Below, piece by piece: positions 1 through 9,094 of a DNA stretch of 64,000 bases. The notes under the pieces were generated by a model. That model made no database searches. It was not told where the DNA came from and worked only from the letters and a program-made list of their open reading frames with translations. The stretch spans positions 6,819,501 through 6,883,500 of the forward strand of contig NZ_CP116936.1 in the NCBI RefSeq assembly GCF_028475105.1, written 5' to 3'. Position 1 is the first letter of the stretch. The number at the start of each line of letters is the position of its first letter. The position numbers and the translations under genes are program-made. This stretch comes from Micromonospora sp. LH3U1 (GTDB lineage Bacteria; Actinomycetota; Actinomycetes; Mycobacteriales; Micromonosporaceae).

Positions 1-1089
1 GGCGGGACGCTGATCGACCGGATCGGCGCCCGCCGGGTGGTGGTGCCCTGCCTGCTGATCGAGGCGGTCGGCACCGGCTCTCTCGCGCTGGTCAACTCGA
101 CCGGGTCGGCTCTGCTCGTGATGACGGTCATCGCCATCGGCAGCTCGGCGATCTGGTCCGGGCAGAACACGATCCTCGCGTCCCTGACCGACGACGATGA
201 GCGGCAACGCGTCTTCGGGCTGAACTTCGCCCTGCTCAACCTTGGTATCGGCATCGGTGGCATGACCTCCGGCGCGATCGTCGACACCGCCCGGCCCGGC
301 ACGTTCCAGACGATCTACCTGCTGGACGCGGTGACCTATCTGCTGCCGGCGCTGATCCTGCTCACCCTGCCCACCGTGGGCCACCGACTCGGCAACCGCC
401 GAGGCGTCGACGAGCCGTCGCACGGCGGCTACCTGACCGTGCTCCGGGACCGCCCGTTCCGGCGACTGGTGATCTTCGGACTGGTCCTCACCACCTGCGG
501 GTACGCGCAGATCGAGGTGGGCTTCGCCGCGTACGCGGTGCGGGTGGTCGAGGTGAACCCCCGAGTGGTGGCCTGGGCGCTTGCGGCCAACACCGTGATG
601 ATCGTGCTCGCGCAACTGCTGGTGATCGGTCGGATCGAGGGGCGCAGCCGTACCCGGGCGTTGGCCGTGGTGGGTGCGGTGTTCGCCGCCGCCTGGTTGG
701 TCCTCGGCGCGGCCGGCCTGGTCAGCGGTGAAAGCGCCCTGATGGCCGCCCTGTGCGTGGTGGCCTGCTCGGCGATCTTCGGCTTCGGCGAGACGATGCT
801 GTCGCCGGTGATGCCCGCGCTGACCAACGCGCTGGCCACGGACGAGCTACGCGGCCGGTACAACGCGATGAGTTCGATGATCTTCGGGATCAGCGGTGTG
901 ATCGGCCCGGTGACCGCCGGCCCGCTCATCGGCGCCGCCGACGGCAAGGTCTGGGTGGCGACGGTGGTCGGCGGCTGCCTGGTCGCCTCGCTGGTCGCGC
1001 TCTCCCTGCGCCGACTGCTCAGCGCGGAACAGGACGGCCGCGCAACGCCCGCCCTGGCGTCCCCCGCCCCGGCCCCCACCCCCGCCTGA
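1..1089 (+). CDS. MFS transporter, C-terminal part (5' truncated by window edge)
   Basis: The reading frame is open from base 1, so the start lies outside the window; about 362 residues are visible. The first residues (GGTLIDRIGARR) look like the loop 2-3 signature of the major facilitator superfamily, followed by about ten hydrophobic segments and an Ala/Pro-rich cytoplasmic tail. It is a probable proton-driven exporter of unknown substrate. It converges on the 5'-nucleotidase gene across a 325-bp gap holding a long inverted repeat and a terminator. The fold assignment is firm; the substrate is unknown. Confidence 0.85.
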   Translation, partial: GGTLIDRIGARRVVVPCLLIEAVGTGSLALVNSTGSALLVMTVIAIGSSAIWSGQNTILASLTDDDERQRVFGLNFALLNLGIGIGGMTSGAIVDTARPGTFQTIYLLDAVTYLLPALILLTLPTVGHRLGNRRGVDEPSHGGYLTVLRDRPFRRLVIFGLVLTTCGYAQIEVGFAAYAVRVVEVNPRVVAWALAANTVMIVLAQLLVIGRIEGRSRTRALAVVGAVFAAAWLVLGAAGLVSGESALMAALCVVACSAIFGFGETMLSPVMPALTNALATDELRGRYNAMSSMIFGISGVIGPVTAGPLIGAADGKVWVATVVGGCLVASLVALSLRRLLSAEQDGRATPALASPAPAPTPA

Positions 1090-1149
1090 CCCCGGCCACA
1101 GCACCGCGCGCCCCGCACCACCCCGCACCGCGCCGTCCCGCTGCACAGC

Positions 1150-1229
1150 GCAAGATCGCGCTCGATCCTGGATCTAGTGGCCTCGGCCGAGCTGGATACC
1201 ACTACTTCCGGGTTCGAGCGCGATCTTGC
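1150..1229. repeat. Intergenic inverted repeat, GCAAGATCG family
   Basis: The 16-bp arms GCAAGATCGCGCTCGA (1150-1165) and its exact reverse complement (1214-1229) frame further imperfect pairing up to 1180/1199. The centre contains the small palindrome CTCGGCCGAG. It lies between two convergent gene ends, and its outer motif recurs at 27104-27172. G-rich sequence follows to about 1350. Confidence 0.85.
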
Positions 1230-1364
1230 CCGCAGCCGCCCAGGCCAGCCGGAGGCGGCGCGGCGGGAGGCGGGGCGGCGGGAGGCGGGGCGGCGGCGCG
1301 GGCGGAGGCGGTTCGCGGGCGGAGGGCGCGGAGCGGTGGCGGAATCGCAGGGGCCGTGGGACGG

Positions 1365-1398
1365 GTCGGGCCCCGGAGCAGGTGCTCCGGGGCCCGAC
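1365..1398 (-). terminator. Hairpin terminator of the 5'-nucleotidase gene
   Basis: A perfect 16-bp stem (GTCGGGCCCCGGAGCA at 1365-1380 with 1383-1398) closes a very tight loop, 16 bp beyond the stop codon at 1415. There is no T-run, as is common in high-GC actinomycetes. Confidence 0.75.
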
Positions 1399-1414
1399 GT
1401 CGCGGGGTCGGCCG

Positions 1415-3121
1415 TCAGGCGGCGGGGACCTCGGCGGTGGTGCGGATCCGGTCCAGCGTCGGCGCGGAGACCGGCGACTGGGCGGTCAGGTAGTCCACGA
1501 AGGCGTCCAGGTCGATCTGAGCGGTGACCAGGTTCGTCCCGCCGGTGAGGGCGCTGAAGCCGTCACCACCGCCGGCCAGGAAGTTGTTCACCGTCACCCG
1601 GTAGGTGGCGGCGGTGTCGACCGCGGTGCCGCCGAAGGTGAGGCTGCCCCGGACCACACGGGTGCCGGCGCACGGGTCGGCCACCGTGCCGGTGGTGCCG
1701 TTCGGGTCGACCACGTAGCCCACCGTGGCCGACGGGTACAGCGTCCGGTTGGTGACGAACTGCTGCTCGAGGACGCAGTAGAGCTGCGCCCCGGTCAGGT
1801 CCAGCGTCACCAGGTTGTTGGCGAACGGCTGCACCGTGAACGCCTCCTCGTAGGTGACCGGGCCTGCGTCGAGGTCGGCCCGTACACCGCCCGGGTTCAT
1901 GAAGGCGGCGACCGCGCCCTGCTCGTCGTCGGTGGCGGCGAGCTGCGCGTCGGCGATCAGGTTGCCCAGTGGCGACTCACCCAGACTCGTACCGAAGAGG
2001 GTTTCCTGGCTCCGGGTGATCGCTTGGCTGGTCACACCGACCTGGCGGCCGGCGACCGGGCCGAGCACGGTCTTGTACCGGCTGATCAGCGCGGTCTGCT
2101 TCGGGTCCTTGGCCACGTCCCGGGTAACCACGACGTTCTCCGCCGCTGCGGAGATGACGTCGCCGGACCGACGGTCGATCTTGAGGTCGATGTTGGTGAT
2201 CAGGCGACCGAACGAGCTGGCACTGGTGACCAGTTTGCCGTTGATATCGCAGTTGTACGCCTGGTGGGTGTGCCCGCTGACCACCACGTCGATCGACGGG
2301 TCCATCCGGTTGGTGATGTCCACGATGGGCCCGGTCATGCCGACGCAGTCGTTGATCCCGCCGGTCGCCGCCTGGGTGCCACCCTCGTGCAGCAGAACGA
2401 CGATCGCCTGCACGCCCTTGCGGCGCAGCTCGCGAGCGTACCGGTTGGCGGTGTCCGCCTCGTCGGCGAAGGTGAGGCCGGCGACGCCCTGCTGGCTGAC
2501 GATCTGCGGGGTGCCCTCCAGGGTCATCCCGATGAAACCGACCTTGACGCCCTGCACCTTGTGGATCGCGTACGGCGCCATCAGCGGCTTGCCGGTCGCG
2601 GTCTTGAAGGCGTTCGCGGACAGGTACTGGAAGCCGGCGCCCCGGTACGGGGTGCCGTCGGCACAGCCGTCGACCGGGTGGCAGCCGCCGTTCTGGATTC
2701 GCAGCAGCTCGGCGGCACCCTCGTCGAACTCGTGGTTGCCGACGCTGGCGTAGTCCAGCCCGGCCATGCTCAGCGCCTCGATGGTCGGCTCGTCGTGGAA
2801 CGCCGCGGAGAGCAGCGGGGACGCGCCGATCAGGTCACCGGCGGCGACCGTGATGGTGTTCTTCTTCTTGGCGGCGGCGCGCAGCTCGGCCAGGTGGGTG
2901 GCCAGGAACTCGACGCCGCCCGCGGTCTGCCCGGCGATGGTGCCGCTGGATCCGCTCGGCGGTTCGAGGTTGCCATGGAAGTCGTTGAGGGCCAGCAGGC
3001 TGACGTCGACCGGCTTCGGTCGCGCGTCGGCTTGCTCAGGGCTGGTGGCGACAGCACCGAACGCGGTCACCGCGAGCGCGGTCAGACCGACAGCGGCCCG
3101 CCGCATCCCGGATATGGACAT
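1415..3121 (-). CDS. Secreted bifunctional metallophosphatase / 5'-nucleotidase
   Basis: The 568-residue protein has an N-terminal signal peptide (twin-Arg-poor, Ala-rich, about residues 1-33). A calcineurin-like phosphoesterase domain follows, with LNDFHGN, GNHEFDEG and SGHTH metal-ligand motifs, and then the C-terminal 5'-nucleotidase substrate domain. The family hydrolyses extracellular nucleotides or UDP-sugars to scavenge nucleoside and phosphate. The ATG start at 3121 is preceded by GAGGAG at proper spacing. It appears monocistronic with its own terminator. Exact substrate preference cannot be read from sequence. Confidence 0.92.
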   Translation of the reverse strand: MSISGMRRAAVGLTALAVTAFGAVATSPEQADARPKPVDVSLLALNDFHGNLEPPSGSSGTIAGQTAGGVEFLATHLAELRAAAKKKNTITVAAGDLIGASPLLSAAFHDEPTIEALSMAGLDYASVGNHEFDEGAAELLRIQNGGCHPVDGCADGTPYRGAGFQYLSANAFKTATGKPLMAPYAIHKVQGVKVGFIGMTLEGTPQIVSQQGVAGLTFADEADTANRYARELRRKGVQAIVVLLHEGGTQAATGGINDCVGMTGPIVDITNRMDPSIDVVVSGHTHQAYNCDINGKLVTSASSFGRLITNIDLKIDRRSGDVISAAAENVVVTRDVAKDPKQTALISRYKTVLGPVAGRQVGVTSQAITRSQETLFGTSLGESPLGNLIADAQLAATDDEQGAVAAFMNPGGVRADLDAGPVTYEEAFTVQPFANNLVTLDLTGAQLYCVLEQQFVTNRTLYPSATVGYVVDPNGTTGTVADPCAGTRVVRGSLTFGGTAVDTAATYRVTVNNFLAGGGDGFSALTGGTNLVTAQIDLDAFVDYLTAQSPVSAPTLDRIRTTAEVPAA

Positions 3122-3401
3122 AGATCTCCTCGTGAGATTCGGCGTGTGCGGTGCCCGGCCTGTGGGTCGACCGGGCCGCCGACCGACGCCGTCGGAAGGG
3201 TCACGGTTGGCGGCGGTTGGGGACGGCCGCCTGCACCAGACAGCCTCTCATCTGGATGCCGGCCGGGCGACTCAGGCAGCACATCAGAGCTGCGGGTACG
3301 CATGGACCGAAATCGACCACCGTTTGGTGTGATCTACCGGACATGGTCGGACCCAGGGGTCTAGAAAGGACGAGACAGTCGGCGCGGACGGAGGCGGCAT
3401 C

Positions 3402-3496
3402 GTGAGCGAAACGACACCGACGATGGAGCAGGTGCGATCGACGGACGGCACACCCATCGCGTTCGAGCGATCCGGCACCGGGCCAGCGATCATCCG
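3402..3496 (+). pseudogene. Remnant 5' end of an alpha/beta-hydrolase gene
   Basis: A good ribosome site (GGAGG, 3391-3395) precedes a GTG at 3402. The first ~30 residues (MSETTPTMEQVRSTDGTPIA, then FERSGTGPAI) match the conserved opening of small alpha/beta hydrolases. Homology then stops abruptly and GC-rich direct-repeat sequence follows (gggccgccgctcg-type units at about 3497-3545). No catalytic part remains before the convergent gene at 3563. It reads as a deletion remnant that kept its translation start. Confidence 0.6.
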
Positions 3497-3562
3497 GGCC
3501 GCCGCTCGTGGCCGCCCGCCGGCGGGCCGCCGCTCGCGGCCGACGCGACGCGACGCAGACGG

Positions 3563-4213
3563 TCAGTTGTCGAGCAGCACCTCGGTGACGAGGGCCGCGA
3601 CGGCGTCCGGCGACCAGGCCCCCGCCACGCCGGGCCGTGCCGCCAGATAGCTGACGATCCGCTCGGCCGGCCAGCCGTGCGACTCACGCAGACCGCGGGC
3701 GATCATGCTGAGGTAGATGGGAGCGGGTGGCCGGCACCGCTCGGCTGACGCCCCCTCGGGAGCGGTGAAGGTGAGCATCGGGACACCGCTGCGGCTGCCC
3801 GGGCAGACCAGCGTCTCGTACCGCCCCGGGCCGAGCGTGGCCCGTCCGTTGGCGACGGCCGCGTCGATGGCCGCGCCGGTCGCCAAAATCAGGTCGGCGG
3901 CGTCACCCGCTGGGCGGTACATCTCCTGGGCCGCGATGTCGGCGAACTGCTCCATGGTGACCAGGTAGGCGCGGGCCGCGGCCTCGCCCGGCAGGTGCGG
4001 GTCGTAGAAAGCCATCCCCCCGGTCCAGGCGCCGGATTCGCCCGCGAAGTAGATGCCACCGGGCAGCGACACCGGCACCGACCGGCTCGGCGGACGCCGA
4101 TCCCGGCAGCCCGGGTACGTCCGCCTACCGCCGGGCGGGCAGCCGCCACCGATGTACCACCCCAGCCGGGCGGCGTGCATGTTCGAGCCGTACGCGACAT
4201 ACCAGACCACCAC
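3563..4213 (-). CDS. Gamma-glutamylcyclotransferase-like fold protein
   Basis: About 216 residues. The N-terminus VVWYVAYGSNM followed by an Arg and a PGCRD segment resembles the YGSN signature of gamma-glutamylcyclotransferase/AIG2-like proteins. Actinobacterial relatives have often been labelled 'histone deacetylase' without good reason. A GTG at 4213 (or 4210) is chosen because the YGSN motif must be near the N-terminus and the frame upstream runs into the neighbouring gene. It starts 11 bp after the metallophosphoesterase stop, so the two are probably co-transcribed. The substrate is unknown. Confidence 0.65.
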   Translation of the reverse strand: MVVWYVAYGSNMHAARLGWYIGGGCPPGGRRTYPGCRDRRPPSRSVPVSLPGGIYFAGESGAWTGGMAFYDPHLPGEAAARAYLVTMEQFADIAAQEMYRPAGDAADLILATGAAIDAAVANGRATLGPGRYETLVCPGSRSGVPMLTFTAPEGASAERCRPPAPIYLSMIARGLRESHGWPAERIVSYLAARPGVAGAWSPDAVAALVTEVLLDN

Positions 4214-4224
4214 GACGGGTGCCC

Positions 4225-5004
4225 TCAGAAGCCGCAGGTCTGGCCAGCGGAATGGCTCACCTGCACGGTGTGTGTCACGCAGCCGCCCGCCTCGACGGCG
4301 TGCAGCAGGAAGGCGGTCGGCTCGTCGACCCAACCGACCTGCTCGTCGGCGCTCATGGTGAGCGTGCTCTGCTTCCACGTGCTGGGGGCCACGGTGAGCA
4401 CCGTGCCCGCGTACGCCGTGGTGACCGGGCGGTGCAGGTGGCCGGCGGCGACCCGTACGACGTGCCGGTGTCGGCCGATCACCTCGGCGAGCGCGTCACC
4501 GTCGGCGAGCCGGAGGGAGTCGGCCGCGGGGATGCCGACCGCGACCGGCGGATGGTGCAGGCAGACCACGGCCGGCACTTCGGGCCGCCCGGCCAGCACC
4601 CCGTCGAGCCAGCCGAGTTGCTCTTCGCCGACCTGACCGCTGCTGCTGCCGGGGACGAGCGAGTCGAGCACCACGACGGTCGCCGTCTCATGGTCGACGT
4701 GGTAGTAGGCGGAGAAGCCGCCCCCGAGCCACGGCGTGCCTCCGAACGCGTCGAGCAGCGACTCCCGGTCGTCATGGTTGCCGGGGACCAGGTGCACCGG
4801 TAGCGGGAACCGGCCGATCAGCTCGCGCAGCGCAGCGTACTCATCGGGCCGCCCGTGGTCGACCAGGTCGCCGGTGATCACCACGCAGTCCGGTCGGGGT
4901 CGCAACGCCAGCACCCGGCCGAGCGCACGGTGCAGCCCGGCGGCCGGCGCGGCGGCGAGTAGGCCGGTGGTCAGGTGCGGGTCACTGAGCTGGGCGATGA
5001 GCAT
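4225..5004 (-). CDS. Class III cyclic-nucleotide-type metallophosphoesterase (CpdA-like)
   Basis: The 259-residue calcineurin-like phosphoesterase has ordered motifs QLSDPHL, GDLVDHG, PGNHDD, CLHHPP and AGHLHRP, the arrangement typical of CpdA/Rv0805-like enzymes that hydrolyse cAMP and other phosphodiesters. The ATG at 5004 is preceded by GAGGAGG at 7-8 nt. It is the first gene of a two-gene unit with the GGCT-like gene. Upstream lies a LexA-like/DnaA-box-like composite element (5084-5114). cAMP as substrate is inferred from the family. Confidence 0.85.
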   Translation of the reverse strand: MLIAQLSDPHLTTGLLAAAPAAGLHRALGRVLALRPRPDCVVITGDLVDHGRPDEYAALRELIGRFPLPVHLVPGNHDDRESLLDAFGGTPWLGGGFSAYYHVDHETATVVVLDSLVPGSSSGQVGEEQLGWLDGVLAGRPEVPAVVCLHHPPVAVGIPAADSLRLADGDALAEVIGRHRHVVRVAAGHLHRPVTTAYAGTVLTVAPSTWKQSTLTMSADEQVGWVDEPTAFLLHAVEAGGCVTHTVQVSHSAGQTCGF

Positions 5005-5083
5005 GGGCTCGCCTCCTCGGCGCCGGGAGCTCCACGCTATCGCCGGGCGCCGCGCCCCGGGGGGCACGCGCCCACAGGCTGTG

Positions 5084-5114
5084 TCCACAGGCTGTGGATA
5101 GTACGTGTGTACGA
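5084..5114 (-). promoter_or_regulatory. Composite LexA-like 16-mer plus TCCACAG palindrome
   Basis: On the minus strand TCGTACACACGTACTA (5114-5099) directly abuts the palindrome TCCACAG-N-CTGTGGA (5098-5084). The same composite, with two differences in the first part, occurs at 37128-37158 and 38372-38402. It lies 80 nt before the metallophosphoesterase start and in the divergent region with the GGDEF gene. The regulator is not known. Confidence 0.55.
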
Positions 5115-5195
5115 AGCCCGGCCGACCCGCGCCGCCGTGAGTACGCTTGATCGCGCGGCTCGGCGCCGGCCGGCCCCTCCCCTACCTGGAACGAC

Positions 5196-6611
5196 GTGCG
5201 AGTGGATCATCAGCGAGTCATCCGTGACGTCACCGTCCGCCTGCCGATGGCGTCGAGCGCACCAGAGGCCTGTCGGTCGATGGTCACTGCGCTGTCCCGC
5301 CACACCTCCGCGACCATCTCCGTCCTGCTCGCGGTCCACGACCGCCTGCGCTGCGTCGCGGCGACCGGGGCCTGGCAGGTCTTCGCCACCGTGCCGGCCC
5401 GGACCGGCATCGTCGGCCGGGTGTACGCCACCGGCGCCCCCGCCGCCGTACCGGACGTCACCGTCGACCCGGACTACCTGCCGATACGCCCGGACGTGAC
5501 CGCCGAACTGTGCGTGCCGGTGCTGGACCCGGCGGGCCGGCCGATCGGCGTGCTCGACCTGCAGTGGAGTGAGCCGACCGACCTGGAGCCGTGGCGGGAG
5601 ACCGCGCAGCGGCTGGCCAACCGGCTCGGCGAGCGGATCGCCGCCCTCGGTGGCCCACCGGCGGAGAGCCGCAGCGAGAAGCTGCTCCGGCACGCCGCCG
5701 CGCTCTCCTCCGCACCGACCGAGGGGGACGTGTTGAGCGCGGCGGCCTGCGCCGCCCGGGAGGTCTCCACCCTCTCCACCGCAGTGCTCCTGATCGCCGG
5801 CCAGCTCAGCCCCGCCCCGGTGGCGCCAAGCGAGCTGGAGACCCGGATCCGCACCGAGCTGACCGAGGCTGGTCCGGCCGCCCTGGACCGGATGGTCGAC
5901 CGGGCACACCGGTACGGCGCCGGGTACACGCTGGGCGAGGCGGGGCACCCACCGACCGAGGACTATCGACCGCTGACCCGGGCGGGGGTGCGCACCCTCG
6001 TCGCCGTTCCGGTCGGGCCGCCGGACGCCGGCGGGGTGCTGCTGGTCGCCGACGAACACGCACTGCGACCGGACCCGACCACGGTCAGCCTGATGGAACT
6101 GCTCGCCGGGCAGGCCTGGACGTGCCTGGACCGGCTGCGCACACTGACCCGGCTGCGCGAGCAGGCCAGCTCCGACCCGCTGACCGGGTTGCGGCACACC
6201 GGCCCGTTCGGGCAGCGGATCGCTGCGGCCACCCCGGGGCGTACGGCCCTGCTGGCGATCGACGTGGACGGCTTCAAGACCGTCAACGACACGTACGGCC
6301 ACCAGGCCGGCGACCGGGTGCTGGTCGGGTTGGCCCGGGCGTTGGAGGGGGCGCTACGGCACGGCGACGAGCTGTACCGGATCGGCGGCGACGAGTTCGT
6401 CGCGGTGATCGAGGTGAGCCGCCCCGAGGAGGCGGTCCGGATCGCCGAACGGCTGACCGAGGCGGCCCGACGCATCGGCCGCACGATCAGCGTGGGCGTC
6501 GCGCTGCCCCGCCCCGGCGAGTCCCCCGATCGCACCCTCCGAAGGGCCGACCAGGCCCTCTACGCGGTAAAACGCCAAGGCCGAGACGGCGTACACCTCT
6601 CCGCCGCCTAA
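5196..6611 (+). CDS. GAF-GAF-GGDEF diguanylate cyclase
   Basis: The 471-residue soluble protein has two GAF-like sensory regions (about residues 20-150 and 165-310), a short coiled linker and a C-terminal GGDEF domain. The active motif GGDEF is intact (397-401), and the inhibitory-site RxxD (RHGD, 388-391) sits exactly five residues before it. It therefore should make cyclic di-GMP from GTP and be product-inhibited. The GTG start at 5196 has only a weak ribosome site. No EAL domain is present. The ligand of the GAF domains is unknown. Confidence 0.9.
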   Translation: MRVDHQRVIRDVTVRLPMASSAPEACRSMVTALSRHTSATISVLLAVHDRLRCVAATGAWQVFATVPARTGIVGRVYATGAPAAVPDVTVDPDYLPIRPDVTAELCVPVLDPAGRPIGVLDLQWSEPTDLEPWRETAQRLANRLGERIAALGGPPAESRSEKLLRHAAALSSAPTEGDVLSAAACAAREVSTLSTAVLLIAGQLSPAPVAPSELETRIRTELTEAGPAALDRMVDRAHRYGAGYTLGEAGHPPTEDYRPLTRAGVRTLVAVPVGPPDAGGVLLVADEHALRPDPTTVSLMELLAGQAWTCLDRLRTLTRLREQASSDPLTGLRHTGPFGQRIAAATPGRTALLAIDVDGFKTVNDTYGHQAGDRVLVGLARALEGALRHGDELYRIGGDEFVAVIEVSRPEEAVRIAERLTEAARRIGRTISVGVALPRPGESPDRTLRRADQALYAVKRQGRDGVHLSAA

Positions 6612-6642
6612 CCCCCGCCCCCTCCCGACCCCCAGCCCTCGC

Positions 6643-6700
6643 CGATCTAGGGCATACCGTCGCGAGTTGATCTCCCTGGACAGCGATATGCCCTAGATCG
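6643..6700. repeat. Intergenic inverted repeat, GATCTAGGGCATA family (copy 1)
   Basis: Perfect 14-bp arms CGATCTAGGGCATA (6643-6656) and TATGCCCTAGATCG (6687-6700) enclose a 30-nt loop, between the convergent ends of the GGDEF gene and asd. Related copies are at 46285-46348 and 47421-47484. Confidence 0.9.
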
Positions 6701-6710
6701 ACGAGGTCCG

Positions 6711-6768
6711 AGGGGCGGGGGCGGGGGGGGGGCGGGGGCGGGGGCGGGGGCGGGGTGGGGGTTAGGGG
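6711..6768. repeat. G-run tract (potential G-quadruplex) at asd 3' end
   Basis: At least six runs of four or more G separated by single C or T lie on the plus strand. The tract overlaps the last codons of asd. Similar tracts follow the inverted repeats at 27.18 kb, 46.35 kb and 47.49 kb. Confidence 0.75.
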
Positions 6769-7823
6769 TTCTTTAGCTCTTTGGCTAGGAGTTCGGCTAT
6801 CTGGGCGGTGTTGAGGGCTGCGCCCTTGCGGAGGTTGTCGCCGGTGACGAAGAAGTCGAGGGCGCGGGGGTCGTCCAGGGCGCGGCGGATCCGGCCGACC
6901 CAGGACGGGTCGGTGCCGACCGCGTCGATCGGCATCGGGAACTCCCCGGCCGCAGGATCGTCGACCAGGATCACCCCGGGGGCGTTGCGGAGCGCCTCGC
7001 GGGCGCCCTCGGCGTCGACCTCGGTGGCGAAGACCGCATGTACGGCCACCGAGTGGGCGGTGACCACCGGCACTCGGACGCAGGTGGCGGACACCTTGAG
7101 GTCGGGCAGGCCGAGGATCTTCCGCGACTCGTTGCGGATCTTCATCTCCTCCGATGACCAGCCCGCATCCGCCAGGGTGCCGGCCCAGGGCACCACGTTG
7201 AGCGCCAGCGGAGCCGGGAACGGGCCCAGGTCGTCGCCGACCGCCTGCCGTACGTCGCCGGTCCGCGAGCCGAGCGCCCGATCGCCGGCGACCTTGGCGA
7301 GTTGGTCGTGCAGGATGTCGACGCCGGACTTGCCCGCGCCGGAAACCGCCTGGTAGGAGGCGAGCACCAACTCCCGCAGGCCGTACTCACGGTGCAGCGG
7401 CGCGACCGCGACGATCATCGCGAGGGTGGTGCAGTTGGCGTTGGCGATGATGCCCCGGGGCCGGTTGCGGACCTGCTCGGGGTTGATCTCCGGAACGACC
7501 AGCGGGACGTCCCGGTCCATCCGGAACGCGCCGGAGTTGTCGACCGCGATCGCGCCCCGCGCGACGGCGATCGGGGCCCACTCGGCGGAGACCTCGTCGG
7601 GCACGTCGAACATCGCCACGTCGACCCCGTCGAACGCCTCGGGAGTCAACGCCTGGACGACGAGTTCCTCGCCCCGGCAGCGCACCCGGCGCCCTACCGA
7701 GCGCTCGGAGGCGATCAGCCGGATCTCACCCCAGACGTTGCGGCGCCCGGTGAGCAGCTCACACATCACGGTGCCGACGGCACCGGTTGCTCCGACCACA
7801 GCGAGGGTGGGCAGCGCCGTCAT
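6762..7823 (-). CDS. asd: Aspartate-semialdehyde dehydrogenase
   Basis: The 353-residue NADPH-dependent enzyme converts aspartyl-phosphate to aspartate semialdehyde, the branch point to lysine/diaminopimelate, threonine and methionine. The Rossmann motif VGATGAVG (about 10-17) and the catalytic Cys131 in NANCTT are both present, as is the downstream SGAGKSG segment. It starts 5 bp after the aspartokinase stop, the classic actinobacterial ask-asd operon. The extreme 3' end runs into a G-run tract. Confidence 0.96.
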   Translation of the reverse strand: MTALPTLAVVGATGAVGTVMCELLTGRRNVWGEIRLIASERSVGRRVRCRGEELVVQALTPEAFDGVDVAMFDVPDEVSAEWAPIAVARGAIAVDNSGAFRMDRDVPLVVPEINPEQVRNRPRGIIANANCTTLAMIVAVAPLHREYGLRELVLASYQAVSGAGKSGVDILHDQLAKVAGDRALGSRTGDVRQAVGDDLGPFPAPLALNVVPWAGTLADAGWSSEEMKIRNESRKILGLPDLKVSATCVRVPVVTAHSVAVHAVFATEVDAEGAREALRNAPGVILVDDPAAGEFPMPIDAVGTDPSWVGRIRRALDDPRALDFFVTGDNLRKGAALNTAQIAELLAKELKNP

Positions 7824-7828
7824 CGGCG

Positions 7829-9094
7829 CTACCTACCCGTCCCCGCGTAGACCACGGCTTCGGTGTCGCCACCCAGCTCGAACGCGTCATGGATGGCGCG
7901 GACGGCGGCGTCGAGGTCGGTGTCCCGGCAGACCACGGAGACCCGGATCTCGGAGGTGGAGATCATCTCGATGTTGACCCCGGCCGCTCCGAGCGCGGCG
8001 AAGAAGCTGGCGGCCACACCGGGGTGCGAGCGCATGCCGGCACCGATCAACGAGACCTTGCCGACGTGGTCGTCGTAGAGCAGGCCCTTGAACTTGACCG
8101 GCTCCTGGATCTTGCTGAGCGCGGTCATGGCGGTCGGGCCGTCGGCCTTGGGCAGCGTGAACGAGATGTCCGTGCGGCCGGTGCCCTCGGTGGAGACGTT
8201 CTGCACGATCATGTCGAGGTTGATCTCGGCGCCGGCGACCGTGTCGAAGATCCGCGCGGCGGCACCCGGCTCGTCGGGCACCCCGACGATCGTGATCTTG
8301 GCCTCGCTGCGGTCGTGCGCGACTCCGGTGATCAGTGCCTGCTCCACGGAAAGGTCCTCCATCGATCCGGTGACCATCGTGCCGGTGTTGGTCGAGTATG
8401 ACGAACGGACGTGGATCGGCAACCCCGCCCGCCGGGCGTACTCCACGCTACGCAGGTGCAGCACCTTCGCGCCGCACGCGGCCAGCTCCAGCATCTCCTC
8501 GTAGGTGATGTACTTGATGTGCCGGGCGTTGGGCACGATCCGCGGGTCGGCGGTGAAGACGCCGTCCACGTCGGTGTAGATCTCACAGACGTCGGCGTGC
8601 AGGGCGGCGGCGAGCGCCACGGCGGTGGTGTCCGAACCGCCCCGGCCCAGCGTGGTGACGTCCTTGGTGTCCTGCGAGACGCCCTGGAAGCCGGCCACGA
8701 TGACCACCGCCCCCTCGTCGAGCGCGCCCTTGAGCCGCCCGGGGGTGACGTCGATGATCCGTGCGCGGCCGTGCACGGAGGTGGTGATCACGCCGGCCTG
8801 CGAGCCGGTGAACGAGCGGGCTTCGTACCCCAGGTTGTGGATGGCCATGGCGAGCAACGCCATGGAGATCCGCTCCCCGGCGGTGAGCAGCATGTCCAGC
8901 TCGCGGCCCGGCGGCAGCGGGCTGACCTGGTTGGCCAGGTCGAGCAGCTCGTCGGTGGTGTCCCCCATCGCGGAGACCACCACCACCACGTCGTCGCCGG
9001 CCTTGCGGGCGGCGACGATGCGATCGGCCACCCGCTTGATCCGCTCGGCGTTGGCGACGGAGGACCCGCCGTACTTCTGCACCACGAGTGCCAC
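7829..9094 (-). CDS. lysC: Aspartate kinase
   Basis: The 421-residue kinase has the N-terminal KYGGSSV phosphate motif, the kinase core and two C-terminal ACT domains for feedback control by lysine/threonine. It phosphorylates aspartate, the first step of the aspartate family. A GTG at 9094 is the start (MALVVQKYGGSS). In related actinomycetes the same frame also makes a shorter regulatory beta subunit. A candidate internal ATG lies at 8362, just before the ACT region, with no strong ribosome site. First gene of the ask-asd operon. Confidence 0.96.
   Translation of the reverse strand: MALVVQKYGGSSVANAERIKRVADRIVAARKAGDDVVVVVSAMGDTTDELLDLANQVSPLPPGRELDMLLTAGERISMALLAMAIHNLGYEARSFTGSQAGVITTSVHGRARIIDVTPGRLKGALDEGAVVIVAGFQGVSQDTKDVTTLGRGGSDTTAVALAAALHADVCEIYTDVDGVFTADPRIVPNARHIKYITYEEMLELAACGAKVLHLRSVEYARRAGLPIHVRSSYSTNTGTMVTGSMEDLSVEQALITGVAHDRSEAKITIVGVPDEPGAAARIFDTVAGAEINLDMIVQNVSTEGTGRTDISFTLPKADGPTAMTALSKIQEPVKFKGLLYDDHVGKVSLIGAGMRSHPGVAASFFAALGAAGVNIEMISTSEIRVSVVCRDTDLDAAVRAIHDAFELGGDTEAVVYAGTGR

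Noticed and set aside
1226..3364. Long open frame (over 700 codons) opposite the 5'-nucleotidase
   Set aside because: Arg/Gly-rich antisense shadow of a clear gene; no domain, and common in GC-rich DNA.
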